Origin: JTS-AC122 sp050246015
Lineage (GTDB): Bacteria; Planctomycetota; Phycisphaerae; Phycisphaerales; UBA1924
NCBI GenBank assembly: GCA_050246015.1
Contig: JBFWWU010000022.1
Span: forward strand, 1 to 64,000
DNA length: 64,000 bases
Direction: 5' to 3'
Below the pieces are notes generated by a model, which was not told the DNA's origin, searched no databases, and worked only from the letters and a program-made list of their open reading frames with translations. Positions 58,756 to 64,000 of this stretch are shown here, piece by piece. Within the stretch, counting starts at the first letter, position 1. Every line of letters starts with the position of its first letter. The position numbers were made by a program, and so were the translations under genes.

Positions 58756-60126
58756 ATGAACATCGAGACGCTGCCCATCGACGCGGTCAAGGAGTACGAC
58801 CGCAACCCCCGCACCATCAACGACGCCGCCATCGACGCGGTGGCCAAGAGCATCGAGGCCTTCGGCTTCAAGGTGCCGATCCTGATCGACGCTGACGGCG
58901 TGATCATCGCCGGGCACACGCGGCTCCGCGCGGCGCGGAAACTCGGGCTCAAGGAGGTGCCGACCATCCGCGCCGACGATCTGACGCCGGAACAGGTCAA
59001 GGCGCTGCGCATCGCCGACAACAAGGTCGCCACGCTGACTTCGTGGGACATGGAGCTCCTGCCGCTGGAGCTGGCCGACCTCAAAGGCGTGGACTTCGAC
59101 CTCGCGCTGCTCGGCTTCAGCGCCGAGGACCTCAGCGCGATCATGGCTCCGGCGGGCAGCGAGGGTTTGACCGATCCCGATGACGTGCCGGGCGCACCGG
59201 ACGCAGCGACGACGGTGCCCGGCGACATCTGGGTGCTTGGCAACCACCGCCTGATGTGCGGCGACTCGTCCAAGCCCGAGGACCTGGACCGTCTGCTTGA
59301 TGGCCAGCCGATCCACCTCGTGAACACGGACCCGCCGTACAACGTGAAGGTCGAGCCCCGCTCGAACAACGCGATCGTCGCCGGCCTGAGCTCGTTCGCG
59401 CTGCCCGGCAAGGCCGACCAGCACGACCAGCAAAACGCGGACCTCAACCGCTACCCGGAGAAGAGCCGAGCGACGCACAAGAAACTCCGCGCCAAGGACC
59501 GGCCGCTCGCCAACGACTTCGTGTCCGATGACGAGTTCGATCGTCTGCTCGCGGCGTGGTTCGGGAACATCACCCGCGTGCTGATCCCCGGCGGCACGTT
59601 CTACATCTGGGGCGGCTACGCCAACTGCGGCAACTACCCGCCCGTGCTGAAGCGCTGCGAGCTCTACTTCGCCCAGGCGATCATCTGGATCAAGGAGCAT
59701 CCGGTCCTCACGCGGAAGGACTTCATGGGCAACCACGAGTGGTGCTTCTACGGCTGGAAGGAAGGCGCTGCGCATCGATTCTTCGGCCCCGCCAATGTGC
59801 CGGACACCTGGTCGATCAAGAAGGTCAACCCGCAGAGCATGGTCCATCTCACGGAGAAGCCCGTCGAACTCGCGCGACGGGCCATCGAGTTCTCGTCGCG
59901 GCCGGGCGAGAACGTGCTCGACCTCTTCGGGGGCAGCGGCTCAACGCTCATCGGCGCGGAGATGACCGGGCGGCACGCGTTCCTCATGGAGCTCGATGCG
60001 CTCTACTGCGATGTCATCGTGCAGCGCTGGGAGAAGTTCACGGGCCGCAAGGCGGAGCGGCTCGGCTCAAACGCTCTGGCCGAAGAGAAAGCCGCGACGA
60101 GCGTCGCGGCTGGGAGCGGGGCGTGA
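58756..60126 (+). CDS. ParB-like domain fused to an N4/N6 DNA methyltransferase
   Basis: A 456-residue protein. ATG 58756 has GGAG five bases upstream. Residues 1-95 are a ParB/sulfiredoxin-like domain (VKEYDRNPRTINDAAID, VIIAGHTRLRAARKLGL). Residues about 160-435 are a class beta DNA methyltransferase with NTDPPYNV near 191, GGTFYIWGGY, TEKPVELARRAI and LDLFGGSGSTLIGA near 390. Such fusions are common phage genes that modify the element's own DNA. The last 14 or so codons (EEKAATSVAAGSGA) coincide with the reverse of the cassette terminator (60090-60111), so the C-terminus appears to be newly acquired. Confidence 0.85.
   Translation: MNIETLPIDAVKEYDRNPRTINDAAIDAVAKSIEAFGFKVPILIDADGVIIAGHTRLRAARKLGLKEVPTIRADDLTPEQVKALRIADNKVATLTSWDMELLPLELADLKGVDFDLALLGFSAEDLSAIMAPAGSEGLTDPDDVPGAPDAATTVPGDIWVLGNHRLMCGDSSKPEDLDRLLDGQPIHLVNTDPPYNVKVEPRSNNAIVAGLSSFALPGKADQHDQQNADLNRYPEKSRATHKKLRAKDRPLANDFVSDDEFDRLLAAWFGNITRVLIPGGTFYIWGGYANCGNYPPVLKRCELYFAQAIIWIKEHPVLTRKDFMGNHEWCFYGWKEGAAHRFFGPANVPDTWSIKKVNPQSMVHLTEKPVELARRAIEFSSRPGENVLDLFGGSGSTLIGAEMTGRHAFLMELDALYCDVIVQRWEKFTGRKAERLGSNALAEEKAATSVAAGSGA
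60090..60111 (-). terminator. Terminator of the right (inverted) cassette
   Basis: On the minus strand, AGCCGCGAC-GCTC-GTCGCGGCT followed by TTCTC. It is the counterpart of 2842-2866 and lies inside the 3' end of the methyltransferase gene on the other strand. Confidence 0.7.
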
Positions 60127-60134
60127 TGAACGCC

Positions 60135-60386
60135 TCACTCGTCGAGGTTCGGGAGCGGGCCGTCGGTCGCCTCGTCCCATTCGAGGGCGTAGCGCTCGGC
60201 GATGTCCTCGAGGTCGTGCTCGGTCAGGTAGTCAGCGGTCTTCCGCTCCTGGCACGCGGCCACCGCCCGCGCGAGGTCCGTCCACTCCTCGATGGTGAGC
60301 ATCTGGTCCTGGCGTGCGCCGAGCAGGTACAGAGCGGCCTGCAGGACGGCCTCGAGTTGCTGTTCGCGGGCGGGTGCGGCGCACAT
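60135..60386 (-). CDS. Conserved cassette protein 5 (right copy)
   Basis: An 83-residue acidic helical protein, homologous to 2552-2818 from LEAVLQAALYLLGARQD to the end (PLPNLDE). It is last in the minus-strand cassette and three bases after the HARE-HTH gene. Differences from the left copy are scattered substitutions and a shorter N-terminus. Function unknown. Confidence 0.75.
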   Translation of the reverse strand: MCAAPAREQQLEAVLQAALYLLGARQDQMLTIEEWTDLARAVAACQERKTADYLTEHDLEDIAERYALEWDEATDGPLPNLDE

Positions 60387-60389
60387 GGC

Positions 60390-60848
60390 TCAGGCCCCCT
60401 TCCCGGCGACGAATACGCCCTTGTCGTGCTTCTTGAAGCGGGCCGTGTCGCCCTTGGCGGCGATCTCGCGGATGATGGCGGCGTAGAGCGTGGCCTCGGG
60501 CGTCTTGCCGCCTGGGCTCTTCCACAGTCCCCTGGCCTCCATAGCAACGATCATCTGCTTGGCCCGCATCGGTTCTCCGCTCGCGGCGAGAACCTGCGCC
60601 GCGGCGTCGAGAGCGCTGACGCGCTTCGGGGGGTTGGGCTTCTTCTCCTTCGCGGGCTTCGGGGCCTTAGGCGTCTTGGGAGCCTTCCCGCCCTTGGTCT
60701 TCGCGGGTTTGGTGGGCTTCCCGTCCAGGCGATCCTTGATCTCGGCGAGCGCGGCCTTGCGGAGGCGCTCGGTCTTGGACGCGCCCTCGGCGCGGGCGGC
60801 GCTCTTGGACATCTTCGGGGTGCGGGGCTTCTTGGTCTTCGTACTCAT
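60390..60848 (-). CDS. HARE-HTH protein, cassette gene 4 (right copy)
   Basis: A 152-residue protein. ATG 60848 was chosen because GGAG lies eight bases upstream, matching the start of the left copy. A basic, Lys/Pro/Ala-rich tail, longer here (KPTKPAKTKGGKAPKTPKAP), precedes a HARE-HTH winged helix (ALDAAAQVL, MRAKQMIVAM, PGGKTPEATLYAAIIREI, GVFVAG). The extra Lys/Pro repeats make the linker histone-like. It could bind or compact element DNA. Paralogue of 2126-2548. Confidence 0.8.
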   Translation of the reverse strand: MSTKTKKPRTPKMSKSAARAEGASKTERLRKAALAEIKDRLDGKPTKPAKTKGGKAPKTPKAPKPAKEKKPNPPKRVSALDAAAQVLAASGEPMRAKQMIVAMEARGLWKSPGGKTPEATLYAAIIREIAAKGDTARFKKHDKGVFVAGKGA

Positions 60849-60875
60849 GCGATTCTCCAAACCAGGGGTGCGGAA

Positions 60876-60898
60876 CCCCGCCGCACGCTGCGGCGGGG
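60876..60898 (-). terminator. Hairpin between cassette genes 3 and 4 (right copy)
   Basis: CCCCGCCGCA-CGC-TGCGGCGGGG is a perfect ten-pair stem. It is the counterpart of 2077-2097 in the left copy, with a different loop, which supports selection for the stem. Confidence 0.6.
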
Positions 60899-60935
60899 AA
60901 TCGGGGCCGGCGCGGTTCCCCGCGCCGCCTCGCGG

Positions 60936-61220
60936 CTAGCAACCGGCGACGCGCTCCATCTCGTTGAGCACGTCATGGACCATCGAGTTGGTGGCGGCGG
61001 CGCGGCCGCGCCGGTCGGTCCCGTAGACCACCTTGGCGACCTCAACGGCCTTGGCGTAGCGGGCATCGCGGTCCTCGTCGCGCGCGATGTGGGCGATGCA
61101 GATGTCCTGCCTGCCCGCGTGGCGGGTGTTCTGCTCGATGGTCACTTCCGCGCCGCGCTCCGTGCGGCTGATCTTGATGTCCTTCTCGTGGCCTTCGATC
61201 ACGATCGTCCTGATGTTCAT
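60936..61220 (-). CDS. Conserved cassette protein 3 (right copy, intact)
   Basis: A 94-residue protein beginning MNIRTIVIEGHEKDIKIS, with TIEQNTRHAGRQDICIAHIA and a C-terminal half VVYGTDRRGRAAATNSMV ending ERVAGC. The two N-terminal strands and later helix look like a small alpha/beta domain. It is the intact form of the frameshifted gene at 1756-2032. AAGGAG lies eight bases before the ATG. Function unknown. Confidence 0.75.
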   Translation of the reverse strand: MNIRTIVIEGHEKDIKISRTERGAEVTIEQNTRHAGRQDICIAHIARDEDRDARYAKAVEVAKVVYGTDRRGRAAATNSMVHDVLNEMERVAGC

Positions 61221-61259
61221 GGGCGTGCTCCTTGGTTGGGGTGCGTGGGTACGGGGTGG

Positions 61260-61517
61260 TTACTCGGCCAGGAAGCGCTCGACGTCCTCGCGGTCCATGC
61301 CACTGAGGAAGGCGACGGTGTCCATCAGGTCGCTGCGGACCTTCCCGAGGTTGCCGGTGATGCCCCAGTTGGTCGGGTCGGCCTTGGCCCGCTCGTCGTG
61401 CTTGTCCAGCTCCATCGCCAGCACGTCGAGGAGGCGGGCGATGTCGTTCCGCCGGGCGACGTACATCTGGGCTGCGGTGGGTTCGGGCTTGGCGTTCTTG
61501 TTCGTGCGGTTCTTCAT
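61260..61517 (-). CDS. Conserved cassette protein 2 (right copy)
   Basis: An 85-residue protein, nearly identical to 1465-1716 after the first 12 residues. Differences are few and conservative, for example AEMYAARRD against AQMYVARRN. The basic start (KNRTNKNAKPEPT) is followed by an amphipathic helical body. Function unknown. It lies between two conserved hairpins in the operon. Confidence 0.75.
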   Translation of the reverse strand: MKNRTNKNAKPEPTAAQMYVARRNDIARLLDVLAMELDKHDERAKADPTNWGITGNLGKVRSDLMDTVAFLSGMDREDVERFLAE

Positions 61518-61574
61518 ACTGGTACCTCTCGTCGCTTGGGGTGCTTGCGGTGCGTGGTGACTCCGGTAATCAAC

Positions 61575-61597
61575 GAAGCCCGCATTTCGCGGGCTTC
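61575..61597 (-). terminator. Hairpin after cassette gene 1 (right copy)
   Basis: GAAGCCCGC-ATTTC-GCGGGCTTC as read on the plus strand; it is the counterpart of 1406-1428. On the coding strand it again begins at the stop codon of gene 1. Confidence 0.6.
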
Positions 61598-61889
61598 AGG
61601 CGGTCGGTCGGGTTGTGCGATTGGGCGGGGGCGTCTTGGGCCGGCCCACCGCGTCGAGGTAGTCCACCAGGTCGCTGGCGAACCACGTATCGCCGTCCAC
61701 CGCGTCGTGCTCGTCGGGCCCGCGGCGGCCGTCGGGGTCGATCTCGAAGAGGCGGAACCCGCCCGCACTGGCGGCGTCGACCGACCAGGTCCGGCCGTCG
61801 GGCGTGCGGACTTCGAGGCAGGCGACCGCGAACCCGCGGCGTCCCAGGGCGGTGGCGATCTCGATCATGTTCTTCGTCGTCGCGTTCAT
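61596..61889 (-). CDS. Conserved cassette protein 1 (right copy)
   Basis: A 97-residue protein homologous to 1105-1407, sharing ALGRRGF, RTPDGRTW and GGFRLFEIDPDG, with GPDEHDAVDGDTW in place of GPNEHDAIEGDTW. ATG 61889 was chosen for GGAG ten bases upstream. The frame continues upstream into a stretch whose sequence (FTLPVRGCHGFMCHNAGR) is also encoded in the left copy. It heads the minus-strand cassette. Confidence 0.75.
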   Translation of the reverse strand: MNATTKNMIEIATALGRRGFAVACLEVRTPDGRTWSVDAASAGGFRLFEIDPDGRRGPDEHDAVDGDTWFASDLVDYLDAVGRPKTPPPNRTTRPTA

Positions 61890-61923
61890 TGTCGTGGTCT
61901 CCGTCGCGGGGCTTGTGGTTGGT

Positions 61924-61977
61924 CGCCCCGCGTTGTGACACATGAAGCCATGACATCCGCGAACAGGCAAGGTGAAT
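61924..61977 (-). promoter_or_regulatory. Conserved upstream block of the cassette, right copy
   Basis: The reverse complement of this block is nearly identical to 1026-1079. It is the longest near-perfect match between the two elements outside genes. It lies between the cassette and the repeats at 62003-62036. Confidence 0.5.
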
Positions 61978-62002
61978 CGGAGCGGTTTCGCCGTCATTCC
62001 GC

Positions 62003-62036
62003 GACATGTGGGCAACTCGGCGGGACATGTGGGCAA
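62003..62036. repeat. Two 13-base direct repeats, 21 bases apart
   Basis: GACATGTGGGCAA occurs at 62003-62015 and 62024-62036. The 21-base spacing (two turns) and the position between the divergent cassette and packaging genes suggest an operator or iteron pair. No matching copy was noticed upstream of the left cassette. Confidence 0.5.
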
Positions 62037-62056
62037 GTTCGGGCGGGAGGTCCGCG

Positions 62057-62323
62057 ATGACTCCCGAACACGCGCCTAGTCCCGACCCCCCCGTCCCCCA
62101 CGCCGCCGGGCAGGGAAGGTCCCGGCTGAACCCCGCAGCGCTCCCCATCGCGGACGCGGCCCGCGTGCTCACGCGCCTGGGCGGCAAGGCTGTCAGCGAG
62201 GAGATGCTCCGCGCCGACATCGACGCGGGCGCGCCGGTCAACAGCGACGGAACGCTCAACCTCGTGCACTACGCCGCGTGGCTCGTGAAGGAGATGACCT
62301 CAGGGGGTGGCGGTGGCGATTGA
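62057..62323 (+). CDS. Small protein with terminase N-terminal-like domain
   Basis: An 88-residue protein. ATG 62057 has GGAGG eight bases upstream. A Pro-rich N-terminus is followed by AARVLTRLGGKAVSEEMLRA, DGTLNLVHYAAWLV and a Gly run. The same short helical motif, ARLLNSAPLGEVVSERQLHR and VDLFRYVAWLV, opens the terminase that follows. It overlaps the terminase start. It may be a small terminase or an adaptor made from the same domain. Confidence 0.65.
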   Translation: MTPEHAPSPDPPVPHAAGQGRSRLNPAALPIADAARVLTRLGGKAVSEEMLRADIDAGAPVNSDGTLNLVHYAAWLVKEMTSGGGGGD

Positions 62324-64000
62324 CCCGCGCAAACTCAAGCCCGGTGAGCTCGCGCGGCTGCTCAACAGCGCGCCGCTGGGCGAGGTTGTCAGCGAGCGGC
62401 AGCTTCACCGGCACCGCACGCGCGCTGGCTTCCGCGTTGCGGCCGACGGCGACGCTGGCAAGGTGGACCTGTTCCGGTACGTCGCGTGGCTGGTGACAAC
62501 TCGGCACGAGGCCCTCGCCGAAGCAGCCCGGCAGCCCGAGGGGCTTACCGGATACGAGGCGATGAAGGAGCGGGCGCGGCTGCGCAACGCCGTGCTCTCG
62601 CTCTCGGGTCGCGACATCGGTGACCTGCCGTCCGTGGCCGACCCGGCGCGGCGCGAGCGGGCGGCCCGTGACTTCCGGTACTTCTGCGAGACGTACTTCC
62701 TGCAGACATTCCACCTCAAGTGGTCCGATGACCACCTCAAGGTCATCGCCAAGATCGAGCAGGCAGTGCTGGAGGGCGGGCTGTTTGCGATGGCCATGCC
62801 GCGCGGCAGCGGCAAGACGTCGCTCTGCGAGGTCGCCTGTCTCTGGGCCATGCTCTACGGCCACCGCGACTTCGTCGCGCTGATCGGCTCCGACGAAGAG
62901 CACGCGGCCGGGATGCTCGAGTCGATTAAGGCGGAGCTGGAGAACAGTGAACTCCTCGCCGGCGACTTCCCGGAGGTCTGCCACCCGATCCGGTCCCTGG
63001 AGGGCATCCACCAGCGCGCGTCGGGACAGCTTTACCAGGGCAAGCAGACGCACATCGGCTGGACCGCCCGGGAGGTCGTGCTGCCGACGATCCCCGGCTC
63101 CGCCGCCGCGGGCGCCATCATCCGCGTCGCCGGGATCACCGGCCGCATCCGCGGCATGAAGCACAAGCGAGCGGACGGGACATCCTCGCGACCCTCTCTG
63201 GTTCTCATCGACGATCCACAGACCGACGAGAGCGCCCGGTCGCCCTCGCAGTGCGCCAACCGCGAGCGCATCCTCGCCGGGGCGATCCTCGGCCTCGCGG
63301 GCCCGGGGAAGAAGATCGCGGGTCTCATGACGCTCACCGTCGTCCGCCCCGACGACCTGGCCGACCGCATTCTTGATCGCGACAAGCACCCGCAGTGGCA
63401 GGGCGAGCGGACCAAGATGATGTACGCGTTCCCGGTGCGCGATGCGCTCTGGCAGAAGTACGCCGAGTTGCGTGCCGATGGCCTGCGGAACGACCGCGGC
63501 ATCAAAGCCGCGACGGAGTTCTACCACCAGCACCGCACCGCGATGGACGAGGGTGCGGTGATCGCCTGGCCCGAGCGCTTCAACCACGACGAGTTGTCGG
63601 CCGTGCAGCACGCGATGAACCTGCGTCTGCAGAATGAGGCAGCGTTCTTCGCGGAGTACCAGAACGAACCGCTGCCCGAGGTTCAGGCCGCCGACGACCT
63701 GCTCAGCGCCGATCAGATCGCGGCGAAGGTTAACGGCCAGGCCCGCGCTGAGGTTCCCATTGGCTGCACGCGGCTGACGATGTTTGTGGACGTGCAGGGC
63801 AAGGCGCTGTTCTACCTCGTCGCCGCCTGGGAGGACGACTTCACGGGGTACGTGATCGACTACGGAACCGAGCCGGATCAGAAGGCGCCGGGTGGGTACT
63901 TCACGCTCCGCGACATGCGCCGCACGCTAGCGACCGCGGCCCCGCGGGCCGGCGTTGAGGGTGCGATCTACGCCGGGCTGGAGCGTCTGGTGGCCTCGCA
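62313..64000 (+). CDS. terL: Phage terminase large subunit (3' end outside window)
   Basis: The frame runs to the window edge (more than 560 residues). GTG 62313 was chosen because AGGGGG lies just upstream and the protein then starts with an in-frame conserved domain; GTG 62307 is next. The N-terminal short domain is followed by an ATPase core: ARDFRYFCETYF, then Walker A AMPRGSGKTSL near 164, Walker B SLVLIDDPQ near 295 and a nuclease-like start TMFVDVQGKALFYLVAAW near 490. Large terminases translocate DNA into phage heads and cut it, so the right-hand element encodes packaging. Nuclease motifs beyond the edge cannot be checked. Confidence 0.85.
   Translation, partial: MAIDPRKLKPGELARLLNSAPLGEVVSERQLHRHRTRAGFRVAADGDAGKVDLFRYVAWLVTTRHEALAEAARQPEGLTGYEAMKERARLRNAVLSLSGRDIGDLPSVADPARRERAARDFRYFCETYFLQTFHLKWSDDHLKVIAKIEQAVLEGGLFAMAMPRGSGKTSLCEVACLWAMLYGHRDFVALIGSDEEHAAGMLESIKAELENSELLAGDFPEVCHPIRSLEGIHQRASGQLYQGKQTHIGWTAREVVLPTIPGSAAAGAIIRVAGITGRIRGMKHKRADGTSSRPSLVLIDDPQTDESARSPSQCANRERILAGAILGLAGPGKKIAGLMTLTVVRPDDLADRILDRDKHPQWQGERTKMMYAFPVRDALWQKYAELRADGLRNDRGIKAATEFYHQHRTAMDEGAVIAWPERFNHDELSAVQHAMNLRLQNEAAFFAEYQNEPLPEVQAADDLLSADQIAAKVNGQARAEVPIGCTRLTMFVDVQGKALFYLVAAWEDDFTGYVIDYGTEPDQKAPGGYFTLRDMRRTLATAAPRAGVEGAIYAGLERLVAS

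Noticed and set aside
1..64000. CRISPR array
   Set aside because: No regularly spaced repeats of 23-40 bases with spacers were found. The only tandem repeats noticed are two 13-base and two 8-base copies.
1..64000. tRNA or rRNA genes, including a tRNA at an integration site
   Set aside because: No tRNA-like cloverleaf or T-loop signature was noticed near the recombinase edge (45875-45950), and no rRNA segments. A tool-based scan was not possible.

Overview
The window is GC-rich bacterial accessory DNA with no housekeeping gene and no rRNA or tRNA that I could find. A large serine recombinase paired with a DUF2924 protein, long GC-rich unspaced operons and the general protein flavour suggest a Planctomycetota-like host. 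That is an inference from style, not a demonstrated placement.

Layout. (1) 1-2870: a primase C-terminus, a long untranslated region and a five-gene cassette. These resemble a second set near the right end and look like part of a phage-like element. (2) 2.9-33.1 kb: a dense defence superoperon. A minus-strand operon (16.1 to 2.9 kb) carries two small genes, a TerY-P triad (VWA protein, PP2C phosphatase, protein kinase), an SF1 UPF1/DNA2-type helicase, an unknown protein, a coiled-coil McrB-type AAA GTPase and a DUF2357/McrC-like protein with Cys clusters. I read this as a CoCoNuT-like type IV restriction system. Divergent from it are an RtcR-like CARF/sigma-54 activator and the type I R-M genes hsdR-hsdM-hsdS plus an Nmad3-like gene. 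Then come two divergent unknown gene pairs and a DUF2130/DUF3696-ATPase/unknown module. (3) 33.1-45.9 kb: a structured intergenic region, a Druantia-like minus operon (membrane-anchored protein, small protein, 1850-residue DUF1998 helicase, HNH nuclease) and a divergent cytosine-5 methyltransferase with Vsr repair nuclease. (4) 45.95 kb to the end: a prophage-like element with DUF2924, serine recombinase, HTH protein, sigma-like factor, Sak4-type ATPase, DUF669 protein, RusA, helicase, primase, ParB-methyltransferase, the inverted second copy of the five-gene cassette and a terminase large subunit that runs off the window.

Main discovery. Five exact sigma-54 promoters (TGGCAC-N5-TTGC) lie in the correct orientation just upstream of five transcription units in region 2: minus 16104-16119, plus 17844-17861, minus 26452-26467, plus 26606-26622 and plus 28540-28556. 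Two face away from the CARF/sigma-54 activator gene. The simplest model is that one ligand-sensing activator switches on the whole island (CoCoNuT/TerY-P, type I R-M with Nmad3, the two unknown pairs and the ATPase module) as one regulon. No such promoter was seen for the Druantia-like, Dcm/Vsr or prophage genes, so the regulon seems to end near 33 kb.

Other structure. The five-gene cassette occurs twice in opposite orientation (about 1.0-2.87 kb and 60.08-61.98 kb), with conserved intergenic hairpins; one gene of the left copy is frameshifted by a single base. A separate untranslated element downstream of each primase is also duplicated. In the prophage, two genes (rusA and the primase) appear to start at CTG codons inside CTGA overlaps with the preceding gene. 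All assignments come from reading the sequence; no database search was run.
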